This document shows positions 45,401 to 57,094 of a stretch of 64,000 nt of DNA, in pieces. A model generated the notes under the pieces. That model did not search any database. It was not told the DNA's origin and saw only the letters and a program-made list of their open reading frames with translations. Source of the stretch: Diplodia intermedia (Eukaryota > Ascomycota > Dothideomycetes > Botryosphaeriales > Botryosphaeriaceae); contig JAKEKT010000084.1 of NCBI GenBank assembly GCA_021495925.1, forward strand, positions 1 to 64,000, written 5' to 3'. Made by a program: the position numbers and the translations under genes. Every line of letters begins with the position of its first letter. The stretch's first letter is position 1.

Positions 45401-48400
45401 TAGCTCCTCCCCCTACTAGTTAGCTTAGCTTGGCTAGCTAGCTATAGCTAGTGGGCGGATAGGTTCGGTTGACGGAAACGGTTCCGAGAGGATGAGGAGG
45501 AGGAAAGAGTCCGGCGAACCCCCTCAGGGGGGGGATAATAATAAATGGAGGAACGGGGGCATATCGAGAAGAGGAAGAAGAGAGGACCGGCCGGGGGGGG
45601 AGGGGAGGGGGTTCCCTTCGATGGTGCTCGGGGCTCGGCACACGCACACGAGTGAAACGTGACGAGCAAGACGTGTACCTGCATGGCCGCGAGCCGAGAG
45701 ACTACTGAACGGGAAGTCCACCTCCCGCGCACGGAGCCAAAAGCCAAGCTGCGTTGACCATGTCCCCCAGACAATTTTCTTGCGTTCCGTCTCGGAGGGT
45801 TTGGGAGAACGTGTTTTTCGCGCAACCCCCCCTCAAGTACGGTTGATTCTGCTGGCTTGCTTCATCGACGTGGTGGAAGGGGCGTAGAGCACGCGGCCGA
45901 CGGCTTGAACAAAGTCCAAAGCTCCAAATAGCTTGCTTGATTCCCCGAGGAGCACAGTCGGAGTCACTTGGTTCTTTCGAACCGATCTTACTCGACTCGC
46001 TTGACACGACATAAGGAAGTTGCTGAATCTCGGACGGAACATGTTCAGGTAAAGACGAACCATGGATCTTGAGCCATCAACCATCGGTAATTTCGGGCAG
46101 ACGGAATGGTGAGGCGTGCAAGACAAGGCTTCGCGGGCGCAGTAGAATGCGGAATTTCGCAGCCTTTCCCGGCGCGTCCGACGTGAGACGTTATAAATCC
46201 CTCTTCGTGAGCAGTTGAAGCGAGTGTCCGGATGCAGACGCAAGAGTCAGAATATCAGACAAACCCATCAAAGCACGGGAGAGCAGAGTCAACCCCCTCG
46301 CAAGACGGCTTTGAATATCGCGACATCTGTTGTAAGCCACTGCAGCCGTGGAAGAGCTCAAGACATACCGAGCAGAACCGTATGCGACAGCATAATCCTC
46401 AGCATAAGCCTTGAGCTCTCGTCACGCGAAGATTGGGCCATGGAGCCATAGAGTCCACCGTCCCACCCCCAGGCCTACGTGCTCGATCCGCTCTGCCAAC
46501 GCGCGAAGGCGCCTCTCGGCGGCCCAACCATCCAGTGCGCACCTACTTGGGTCCGCCAGAAGCGCCCTGGGGCTGGGACCCCAAGTACGGACACACAGAC
46601 ACACCCCAACAGCAACGACGGGGAAATCCACAGAACCGCGGTCCGTGTGTAAGGCCAGCGACGCCAGAGAAGAAACCGCCATCGGGCCGCTCCCCGACAT
46701 CTCAGTGAAACCTCCCAGCGATCGGTCCGTTGCGAGGAGGATGACCCGCGGGCAGAATGAGGCGTGCCATGTCCGCTCTCCGACTCGGTATCTCCGACAA
46801 GACCATGGTTATAGCGTCAGTCGTAAGTCGTGTATAGACGAAAATTTTTCTTAGCACCGCGCCCGCCCACCTTTGCATAGCTTGAAAGCGGTGGATGACG
46901 CCGGTGCTCGGTACTCGCCTTTCGCTGCTGCTGCTGCCTTGGTTGTGCACGCTGTTTTAGCGGAGCAGAGGGTGTAGACACGACGGGTAGGGTCCACCGA
47001 GGAAAGAGCCGCGCTGCACCCTCGATACCGGATGCAGAAGGTATGTCGCGCCCTCACGGTTCGAGAAGTTCTGCCGTGTTCCTGCGCACGGCTCGAGCCT
47101 CTTGTTTCACCGCTCGGGGCCGGAGGTAGAAGCGGTTGTCATCGACAGGAGAAGAACACAAGATGGACGGCGGGGAAGACTATCACAGGCGGTCTATCTG
47201 CTCACCGATTAGCTGGATAGATTGATGTTGTTCCTGACCGCCAGAGTTGCCCCATATCCTGGTGCGGTCAGCGCACTGGCGCCGCGCGAGGGCCTCCCAG
47301 TGACGACGCTCGCGACGGATGTGCTGATCTGAGTCATGGCGCAACGACCAAACACTGGGGTTGGTTGGGCGTCGGCAGCAGCCCCCGAAAACGGCGCGCG
47401 CGATGACGACCAGGCGCCGGGGGTCTTCGGACGCGGCAGACTGGAGCGCAGAGCACAGAACATGCAGAGAATAGGAGGGCCGCCAGGAGACGGTCCAAGT
47501 TGGGCGGCGGCGTGCTGGCAGCGCATTAACGTGGCCAGCTCAGCGCAGGAGTCCGCGGTCGGCGGCCCCGGCGCTTGCACGGCCGGAACGAGCGTCGAGG
47601 CAGCGGCTTCGAGAGCTTTCGCCGTGGGAGCAAGATCTCGCATCTGGTGGTGTGTGCCGCGGCCGGGTGATTTACCATGGGCGCCTTAACGCAGGGTCTG
47701 GAGTCTGGAGCTGCCGGGCCCGGCACAAAGCCTGCTTGTGCTCGCGTGAAACACACACAGACTCGGTCGGCAACGGCATGCAGAACCGGGTGGGCAGCAT
47801 GACGTGAACCGCGGGCGAAGCTTTGCAGCAGCGAGCGGCCTGGGGGGCGCCGCGGGCTGCACGTCGGTTGCGGCCGACTGCCGTTAGAGCCGCGCAGGCC
47901 TGGGCGCCGGCGAATGGCGGAGTGCGCTTCGTGGGCGATCGCCGGCGGGCACATCAAAGCGGATGCAACCCCAGCGCCCAGCCACGGGAACACCTCGCTG
48001 CGCACCCCAAGAATAGCAGCCTGCGCCTCTCACCACGGCGACGCGGCGGCGAATGACGGCGCCGGCTATTGGATTGGGTGGCGAGACGGTCCGAAGCGGC
48101 AGACACACGGCAGCACAGCCATCGCGCCTCGAGATCGTGTTGGTGTGCATTGGTGCCACATCTGCGGCTCACACCCTCGGCTGCTCTCGCGTGGCGCTGC
48201 GCCCGCGTGCTGCCAGGACGTCAACAACGCCGGATGCCGCTCGCAATCACCCAGCCGTGCTCGGCGGAGCGGATCCCAGACGCTGCCAGGACGGGTTACC
48301 AGCGAGTGCGATGCTTTCAACGGCGTCTGCACAGTAATTGGATCAGCAAAGCGCCCCTAGCCGGGGCGCCACTATGCCCGCTGCGGCGAGACACTGGCAG

Positions 48401-48947
48401 AGCTCCGTGTGACTGCGCACAGTCCGCGTTGGCGAAGGAAGCGCATCTCATCAGCTTGACTGCCCGATCGCGGCAAGCGTGCGATGCCAGGCTGCAGGTG
48501 AGCCCGTGTCAGTGGAGGGGGTGCCGGGGACGCGCAATGCTGCAGTGCGAAGGCTCGCGGGAGAGCGGTCGGCAGCGCCAATGGATCGGGCACAAGTCGC
48601 GGGTGGCGGTGGTGAGGGCGCTATGTTGGGAGCTGGTGAGAGATGCAAGCGATGGCCAGGGCGCCTGGTGCAAAAGCGCGGGCCGCCCAGCGGCGGCGTT
48701 GCGCGCGCTAGCAGGAGGGGCGAGGACGGGGCGGCGTGGGCTTTGGGAATCGCCGGCCTGTGCGCTGCGCCTGCCTCTCGTTAATAAACCCAGGCTGAGC
48801 ATCCCAAACACCCGCCTTCACCTTTGCTCCAGCCTGCATATAAGCGCCCACCCGCCGCCGGTCTTTCTCCCACCACCTAATTCCACTCGCTGCCTCTGCC
48901 GACTACTCCACGCCCTCGCGCCTTAATCAACCTCTCCATCAATCACA
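45401..48947. other. Gene-poor interval, right part
   Basis: It begins with a CTAG-rich palindromic patch (45415-45452) and G-rich/A-rich tracts (45480-45615). From 46880 onward it becomes strongly GC-rich and produces overlapping long frames on both strands, none with a domain. The final 200 bases are the promoter of the GPI-type gene. Confidence 0.55.
48838..48844 (+). promoter_or_regulatory. TATA box of the Ser-rich GPI-protein gene
   Basis: ATATAAG lies about 105 bases before the start codon and is followed by a CT-rich leader, a usual layout for strongly or conditionally expressed wall-protein genes. Confidence 0.6.
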
Positions 48948-49676
48948 ATGAAGTCCTTCATCTTCGCCGCCGGCACCCTCGTCGCCGCCGCCTACGCCCA
49001 GGACAGCTCCGTACGCTCTTGCCCGCGCCCAATTGACTGTGCGCAGCCAGCTAACGCCCTCTAGAGCGCTGCCTCCTCCGTTGCCAGCTCGGCCGCCTCC
49101 GTGGCCAGCTCCGTTGTGAGCTCTGCCGCCAGCGCTGCCAGCTCTGCTGCCGTCAGCACCGTTCCCTACTCCAACGGCGCGACCTCCTTCCTTACCATGA
49201 CCAACTCGCTCGGCGTCGTCACCGGCCAGCCCACCCAGCCCGCTGCCGTCACCTCGCAGCCCAAGGTCGCCACCATCCCTGCCGGCACCGGTCTGTACAC
49301 CATCGCCATTGGCAGCGTGACCAACATCGTCGTCTCCGCCGGCAGCACTGTCACCTCCATCGTCGGCGGTGATGCCACCATTGTCAGCACCTCCTCTGGC
49401 CAGGTCGTCATCTCGGCCACCGGCACCGGCGCCTCGGCTTCGGCCACCGGCTCTGGCTCTTCGGCCTCGGCCTCCGGCTCCTCTGGCTCGTCTGCCTCTG
49501 CCTCTGGCTCCGGAAGCTCCGAGTCTGGCTCTTCGTCGTCCGAGACTGGCTCCTCGGCCTCTGGCACCGCCTCCGGCTCTGCTGCCTCGTCCAGCTCGAC
49601 TGGTGCCGCCGCCGCCGTCAAGGTCGCCTCGGGCGCCCTCTTCGGTGCTGGTGCCGTCTTCGCTGCCTTCTTGTAA
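48948..49676 (+). CDS. Ser/Ala-rich GPI-anchored cell-surface protein
   Basis: Exons 48948-49010 and 49065-49676 give 224 aa; the 54-bp intron has GTACGC, a CCAGCTAACG branch and CTAG. The N-terminus MKSFIFAAGTLVAAAYAQDS is a signal peptide with probable cleavage after AYA. An Ala/Ser-rich stretch (22-60) leads to a moderately ordered part with GLYTIAIGSVTNIVVSAGST. A long Ser/Gly/Thr/Ala-rich region, likely heavily O-glycosylated, follows. The C-terminus (GAAAAVKVASGALFGAGAVF) is a hydrophobic GPI-attachment signal. No enzyme motif and few cysteines were seen. I infer a small wall or plasma-membrane mannoprotein; its exact role is unknown. The gene stands alone between two long non-coding intervals. 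Confidence 0.85.
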
Positions 49677-51667
49677 GGGATTACACGGGCGAACGATTTG
49701 ACGGAAGCACCACTCGATACCCTACGCCTCCTCACTTAATACCTGACGGGCGACATGTTTATTCCTTTTTCGCTTCGATTGTAAGCACTTCTGCTTTAAC
49801 CACTTTGGCTTTTGGCTACCACGCCTTTTATCACGATGGATGCGGAGGGAACGGGTCACACTTAATGTAGTCATGCATGGCACCTGGCGCAAACAGGTAC
49901 AACAAAAATCCTCCTTAATCACCTCCCACTTGCTCGCCAATACGCCTCAACCACTGGGCTGGCGTCGAGAGTTAGTAGCTAGTTATCCACACAAATAGTT
50001 AATCAGGTGGAATGATACCCTGATAATTTATACTCAGTTGACGTATCAACCTTTGGCGTCTCCTCGCGATACAACCATGTTTCCACGCCTCTACCAGATG
50101 CCGGTGTTTGGTTCCGGGGGCCTTCTCCGCGGACGGCCTTGAAACAAACAACGTCGCACTCTGCCAAAACGAAAAGAAAAGAAAAGCACGCCAAGGTGGC
50201 CATGGTTGACGAGATCCGCTGATCATCTTGCGTCAATCCTCTTGTCCAACTAAGTAAAACTCACTAGCGGTTCGGCCCTGCCACGGAGGTATTGCACATG
50301 GCGTTTCCTTTCCAACATGTGCCTGTTTTCACTTTCGCAGGAGAAAGCTTGTCCGCATAATAAACTCCATCTCGATGGACCAAATCCCACCGCGGGCAGG
50401 GATGCTCATTGCTTATATCCGAAGTACTCAGAACATCTCGGCTCGCCCCGATTAGGCCCTCCTCGTCTCCCATTTTCTTCTCCGCTATCCACACCGACAA
50501 GTCCACCACACGCTTAGCTCGCCGACGGCAGTTGCAGTTGCATGCGCGACCGCGGTCGTCGTATCGCCCGGCCAACCAACGACAGCCATCACCGATCCAC
50601 CCCCCACATCCGAAACTCTCCAGCCACCTCTTTTTCTTTCCTTTTTTTTTTCCCTATCACGAACACACGAACCACATTACCCCTCTTGTTCTCCACTCGA
50701 AGCTACGTCTGAAGCTTTCGGCATATGCACGGGACTGGAAACAGCCGTCAAGCCTTATCAGCCGTGCAGCCCCAGCCACACGCAATGCAAAAAGTAACTT
50801 TATTTCCCCCCCTGTCGTCTTTCCTTTCCTATCAGCCTTGCGATGGAATCAACGTGGCGGGGGAGTAGGGAAGACAGCATGGAAGGAGGAGAGGAAAAAA
50901 GGAGCGGGCGAGGTGGTCTAGCCTCCTACCAACCAGCCTCTCTCACTTTCCGTCCGTGGTTGGGAGATACCCCCAAGTAAAAGAAGGGAAAAACGGAAAA
51001 GAAAAAGAGCAAGACTTCGTCCCAAAAGAGTAAGAGGAACAAGCAACATCCACACGTATCACGGACGCGCTTTTGCGCTCGACAATGATAGTACCAAGGT
51101 TTGAAGACTCCGAGCCACATGACCATCTCAAAGTCGAAAAGAAAAACGTCATGGCTGCAGCAACATGAAGAAAAGTAGTAGCTCAAGCGCGCCATACGGA
51201 AAAGCACGCGCAGCTCATGAACACGAGAGAGAGGAGACGCCATATCCCCACAACATTGGTCTCAGGCTTGTCGTCGTCTAACTCGTTGCCTACCTTTACC
51301 ACCGACAACGCGAGGAGGGAGCAGAGCAGAGCGAGCGGCGCCATGACGACGACGACGACGACAACGACACCAAACAGACACCTCACGAACCACACAAAAA
51401 CCCCTTGATAAAACCCCGGAAAAAAAGCCCACGCAAGCACCCCTCCCCCGCCACTACTTGCTTACCACTTACGCAATCCGGGTGGTACGCATACATACGT
51501 ACATGCAACACGCAACGCAAACGCACGCTAGCGGCTGGCTGGTTTGCTTTGCTCTGCTTTGCCTTGCCTTGCCTTGCCTTTGCTGCGCCTCCTCCCGTCT
51601 TACATGCATGAAGGATGGGGAAACATGAAACACGCCAACCTCCCTTCCGTGCTACGAACGGCTGTCC

Positions 51668-51690
51668 CATGCATGCATGCATGCATGCAT
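51668..51690. repeat. (CATG)n palindromic tetramer repeat
   Basis: Five to six CATG units, which could form a small cruciform, lie in the interval between the GPI-type gene and SAHH. Confidence 0.85.
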
Positions 51691-52002
51691 GTATGCTTGA
51701 AAAAAAAAAAAGTGCGGGGTTGGTCGGTTGGCTGGTCGGTCGGACAGACTGACGGATGGACAGAGAGGGCAACCGAGGTGAGCAAGGAAGTTATGTGTGT
51801 GGCTTAGTCGTCGTAATAAATGTCGTCAGAAAGACAACAGTCTGTCAGTCTGTCAGCCCCGCTGCGAAGGCGACGATGAAGGCGACGATGAAGAAGAGTA
51901 AAGATGAATCCCATCATGCATATTCCAAACCAACAACGCACATATATGAACATTCTTCATCATCCGGCCCCAATCGGGCACACACACACCTGCCGCCCTA
52001 GT

Positions 52003-52044
<42 letters not shown>

Positions 52045-52070
52045 CAGCAGCAGCAGCAATCGTCTTCGGC

Positions 52071-52094
<24 letters not shown>
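52003..52094. repeat. CAG/TAG compound microsatellite followed by an A tract
   Basis: CAG units, then four TAG units, then further CAG units (52003-52057); a run of more than twenty A follows at 52073-52094. Confidence 0.9.
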
Positions 52095-52103
<9 letters not shown>

Positions 52104-53006
52104 GAAAACGAGTTCCAAAACCGCCTTGAGGAGGAGGAGGAACGCGCGGCGCTCCTCTCTCTCTCTCTCTATCTGCGTGTGTCATATGTCTGGGTGGGGC
52201 AATAGTCGTCGTCCATGTGTGAGGTTGTATCTGACCACCTTTGGTTGGCCCTTTCTTGAAGGAGAGCAAATCAACCATTCTGCATGTGCCCGACGGAGGA
52301 GGCAGCGAGAAAGAAGAAAGAATGGGAAGCACCTGAAGTATGACGACGACGACGACGACGATGATACGATAAGCAAGTCCCCCCGTCAGCAAAGTCATCC
52401 AACCAAAAGGTCAAAAAGTAGGACCCGGTCGTACGTGAGAAATGGAGGCGTAGCATTCAACGCGCGGAACCGGTGACATCGTTTCTTAGAATGAAGTAAT
52501 GGCGAAAAGGATAGATTCGGAGCCCGGCCCAGTGGAGTGAGCGTCTCCACGAAAACCCTTCTCTATCTATTGCATCTTTTTTTCCCCCTTTCATATCAGA
52601 AAGAAAATTTCTATCTGCTACAAGAAGTTTGGAAATTTTCCTTGTATTCTTCCCTCTTATCAGTCATCGTCATCTAATGTCGAAAGTTAATGGTAATCTC
52701 ATCTCAATTCCTTCCGCCAGGCCTATGGTTGAAAAAGGCCGTGGGTATTTTTTTCTCGTAAAACAAACGCCATTTTGCACCGATGCCCAACCCATATCTC
52801 CCTGGGTTGTATATCCTGAACGTCTCTGGGTGTTGAAGACGTCTATTTGAACCTTTTTAACAAAACGCTAACCCCGCCCGAAGCGAGGTAAGAAACGAAT
52901 CCCGTGCGAGAACATGCCGTTGAAGACAATTACTTTTGGTATCATCCGATCGTAACACATGTTGAAAATGTCATGCGGTGCCGCTAAGCAATGCAGGAAA
53001 GGACGC

Positions 53007-54519
53007 TTAGTAGCGGTAGCTGTGACATTTGTTAGCAGTCTGCATCTTGAGGGGGGAGAAGACATGGGAACGTACTGGTCGGCCTTGTAGGGGCCCTCGA
53101 CGGGCAGGCCAAGGTACTCGGCCTGGACCGAGGTCATCTTGGTCAACTTGGCGTTGACGTGGGACAGGTGGAGAGCGGCGACCTGCTCGTCGAGGATCTT
53201 AGGCAGGACGTAGACGCCAACGTCGAACTTGCCGGCCTTGGCGAACTCGATGTACTTCTGGCCGAAGGCCTTGTCCTCGGCCTTGTACAGCATGATCTGG
53301 GCAAGGACCTGGTTGGTGAAGGAGCAGGACATGACGAAGGAAGAGTGGCCGGTGGCGCAGCCAAGGTTGACAAGACGGCCCTCAGCAAGGAGGATGACGT
53401 GACGGCCGCTCTTCATGGTGAAGCGGTCGACCTGGGGCTTGATGCTCTGGACCGAGGCAGCGTTGGCCTTGAGCCAGGCAACGTCGATCTCAATGTCGAA
53501 GTGACCAATGTTGCAGACAATGGCATCGTTGGGCATGGCCTCGAAGTGAGCGCCAGTGATGATGTCACGGCAGCCGGTGGTGGTGACGAAGATCTGGCCG
53601 ATGGGAGCGGCCTCCTCCATGGTGGTGACCTGGAAGCCGGAAACGGCGGCCTGAAGGGCGTTGATGGGGTCGATCTCGGTGACAATGACACGAGCACCCA
53701 TGGAGTGGAGAGCCTGGGCGCAGCCCTTGCCGACGTCGCCGAAACCGGCAACAACAGCGATCTTGCCAGCAATCATGACATCGGTGGCACGCTTGATGCC
53801 GTCGACGAGCGACTCACGGCAGCCGTACAGGTTGTCGAACTTGGACTTGGTGACGGAGTCGTTGACGTTGATGGCGGGGACGAGCAGACCGCCCTCCTTG
53901 AGGGAGCGGTACAGGTGGTGGACACCGGTGGTGGTCTCCTCGGAGACACCGTAGCAGCCCTTGAGCATCTCGGGGTACTTCTTGTGGACGAGGGTGGTCA
54001 GGTCACCGCCATCGTCGAGGATGAGGTTCAGCTTCTTGTCGTCCTTGAAGGCGAAGAGCTGCTGCTCCAAGCACCACTGGTACTCCTCCTCGGTCTCGCC
54101 CTTCCATGCGAAGCTGCGGCCGGTTAGCACGTGTGTCGGGGCAGTGATGGGATCAAACGTACACAGGGACGCCGGCGGCGGCAATGGCGGCGGCGGCGTG
54201 GTCCTGGGTGGAGAAGATGTTGCAGGAAGACCAGGTAACCTCAGCACCGAGGGCGGTCAGGGTCTCGATAAGGACGGCAGTCTGGATGGCTGCGGTGGCG
54301 GTGGCAGTTAGCCGTGGACTCGCGGCGGGGGCGATTGGGAAACGTACTCATGTGCAGGCAACCGGCGATGCGGGCGCCCTTGAGAGGCTGGTCGGCGGCG
54401 TACTTCTCGCGGGTGGCCATCAGACCGGGCATCTCGTTCTCGGCGAGCTCGATCTCGCGGCGGCCGAAGGCGGCCAGCGAGACATCGGCGACCTTGAACT
54501 TGTTGGCGGGAGCAGACAT
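53007..54519 (-). CDS. S-adenosylhomocysteine hydrolase
   Basis: Four exons, 54348-54519, 54163-54289, 53076-54113 and 53007-53019, give 449 aa, the standard length. Introns of 58, 49 and 56 bp all have GTACGT donors. The enzyme splits S-adenosylhomocysteine into adenosine and homocysteine, relieving product inhibition of methyltransferases. Landmarks: start MSAPANKFKVADVSLAAFGR, CLHMTIQTAVLIETLTALGA, the NAD-binding Gly motif GFGDVGKGCAQALHSMGARV, and the C-terminus GPYKADHYRY. The last exon encodes only four residues, completing the conserved YRY end whose tyrosine contacts NAD of the partner subunit in the tetramer. Without it the frame runs on into unrelated sequence. Expected in the cytosol and nucleus. 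Confidence 0.97.
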
Positions 54520-57094
54520 TGTGGCGGAGGAAAGTGAGGATGGGTCGGGGGAGAAGGATGGGTGGTAGAGGAGAGGAGGTGGGGAAGAAGTGATGTGGGA
54601 GGGACGAAAGAATCTTGGGCGCCCGCAGATACTTCAAGGACCCCACCATCGGCTTTGCGCTCGCTCAACACTAGCATCCGGCGCACGGGGTGCGGACTAA
54701 CTTTGACGCCCTCCGTCGGACACTTTCCATTCCTCGGTGCTTTTCCCCGCCAATGTCTGCGCCCGCGCGAATGCCCTCGGCACCTTGATGGCCCTGGCGC
54801 CCTTTGTTTTTCGCCGTCCACGGCTGTTCGCCTCAGCTGCAACCCGGTGTATTAGCGCTCGCTTCGCCGCTTTACTGTCATCCCAACCATTGTGCTGCCT
54901 GGGGCGACTTTGCTTTGCGCGCTTTTGCCGGCGCCCTCCGTCTTTATTGATTGTATGTCCCCCAGGGTCTGGCGCCGTTGGTCTCGAGGCGTGCCCTGAT
55001 CCAAGCGTCGTGCTGCGCTTCGGAATCATCGGTCGGTCTCTCATTAGCATCGGCGCCTGACATGACTTATCGCTTATCTCGCCTTCTTTCTCTCTTGAAA
55101 ATTGATGGAAAGTGAATGGAAAGCAAGCGTCAAGATCTCGAGTAGAAAAGGATCACGATGGCGAATTGTCTTCACAGCTGACAAAAGCCGCAATGAACTC
55201 CTCCAACTTGAGTAGCTTCAGAGGAACATGCTGTAGGCATGAGCAACCAGCTAGGCGACTGTCTTCCGAGCCATCCGTTCGTCACATTTGACTTCTGCAT
55301 GTCCTCGTCTGATCCTAAGAATAGTGTAGTGCTATAAGATCATGAGGTAAAGTTCTTCGGCCTTAGTAGATAGATCACTCCCTTTCATGGAAACATTCAA
55401 CACCACCTTGCATAAGTCGCTGGGGCACCCCAAATGTGGCGAGTCCACCCCGGATAAAAACACAGCGACATGGGGTCCCACGACTAATAGGTTCTCTTCA
55501 TAGACCTTCCAGAATCTGCAACAGCGGTGCCGCTGTGTACACTCTGTGACCCGCAACACACGGCCTCCGCGACTATGACTAGTTCTTGACATTCCACCTA
55601 TCAGCAGCAACATGACACGGCGAAATATAGAAATACCCCTTAAGAGACATGATACTGATCACTAAACCGCTAGCGGTATAGCAGGCTCGAAACCTAGGTT
55701 CTAGACGCTGGATAGTCAGTGGAGAAAGTGATGCACATCTGGTACAGCAGCGTCGTGATATCGACTTGTAAAGAAGTATAAAATTCCCTACTTAAAGGGA
55801 TAGGACGGTCGATGTCCGCCGATCCACAGTTACTACGCAGCCACTAAACAATTAAATCAATCAGATAGCTGACTAGCAGGAAATTCATACCTGTGCACGC
55901 AGAAACATCTACCAAGGCTGACCACAGTCGTTGAATATCCTATACATGTAGAACTATAGTAGGAACAGATAACCCCCCTACTAAGAAGCTCAACCACTAG
56001 CCCGCAGCCACGTATTCTGCAGGGGAAACGATAGTCCAGAACGACAGCCAGCCACGTGTACGACCGACCCATCAGATGTCAAGACACGAGGTTGAAATCT
56101 CGCTAGCCAGAGTCATACCCAGGCGGCCAAGCAACCGCATGGCAATCGCACAATCTCCAAAACGAGAAAAACGGAAACCGTCCGAGCCAAGTTTACATTG
56201 CCGAGTTTCCCAATGTGCGTATGTGTGTCTGCATGTCGTCTACTTGTGTATACAACTATGTACCACTACTACCTATCGCCAACCTACAAACCATTCTACA
56301 AGGGAGGGGACAGGCGGAGAAAACAAAGAGAGAAGATGAAAGCAAGAGAGGAAAGCAAACGGGACAGCCACTACTTTAACCAAATCTCGGCCGTGTCACA
56401 CATCCTCGTCCATCTTCCCCTTGCGAAAACTGCCGACCTTTGGAAACTTCTCATTACTCGTCTACTATCAAAGTTTCCTTTTCCTACTCTCTTCTCCTTC
56501 GCCTAGTGTTCTTTCGTCCCTCCCGCTCCGTCGTCTTCCACCAAAACAAAAAGAGAGATATAAAAAACCGACTACTTCCTCCCAACAACACTTAGGAACA
56601 CACCACTGCCTCACCTTCGTTCAACCTCAATAAAAGTCCACCCCGCCACTTTATCTATCGACCTGAGTGCAGAGGAACAGAAGAAAAGCCGGGGCAGTGA
56701 AGAAAACAGGAGGATGATTAAGCTGGAAAGCAGTGTATGGGCTGCTTTCCGTCGCTGGTCATGCGGAGGCTTGATAAGAAACGATCGAAGAAACAGGACC
56801 TGTAAAATCAAAATGGAGGTATCAAAGTCTTTGGTGTCACCAGCTCGTGCTGTGGTGTGTTGCTCTCCCGCTTTTGGATCCGAAAAAATGTTGCTAAAGG
56901 ACGGGCTGGAGACATGCGATTCCATGGAGTCGATGTATGTTGTTGGAGGGTTGGATGAGCGGCCAAGGGCCTGATCTCGCGGATGGATAGCTGCCAACAG
57001 CGCTGGATCGAGTTTCGAGTAAGGGGGATATGTTGCAGCTTTTGCGGAGTTGGGCAGAGGCCGCATGACCCAGGGTCATGAAAGCATCTGCTGA
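54520..57094. other. Intergenic, SAHH promoter and AT-richer stretch
   Basis: 54520-55060 is the GC-rich SAHH promoter. 55060-56640 is AT-richer, with a 12-base palindrome ACCGCTAGCGGT near 55668-55679. No open frame above about 100 codons shows a domain, and no transposase or reverse transcriptase remnant was recognised. Confidence 0.5.

Larger units (their letters stand above)
49677..53006. other. Long intergenic interval with simple repeats
   Basis: 3.3 kb without a supported gene between the GPI-type gene and the 3' end of SAHH. It contains GACGAC and CTTGC runs (51341-51365, 51547-51580), a CATG tract (51668-51690), a CAG/TAG tract (52003-52057), an A tract (52073-52094) and CGACGA (52341-52361). 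Confidence 0.55.

Noticed and set aside
48069..48926. 285-codon plus-strand frame upstream of the GPI-type gene
   Set aside because: It has an Arg/Ala/Cys-rich composition expected of random GC-rich sequence and overlaps the TATA box and leader of the real gene.
53159..54127. 322-codon plus-strand frame opposite SAHH
   Set aside because: It mirrors the highly codon-biased SAHH exon, and the composition (Asp/Gly/Leu/Val) is typical of antisense frames.
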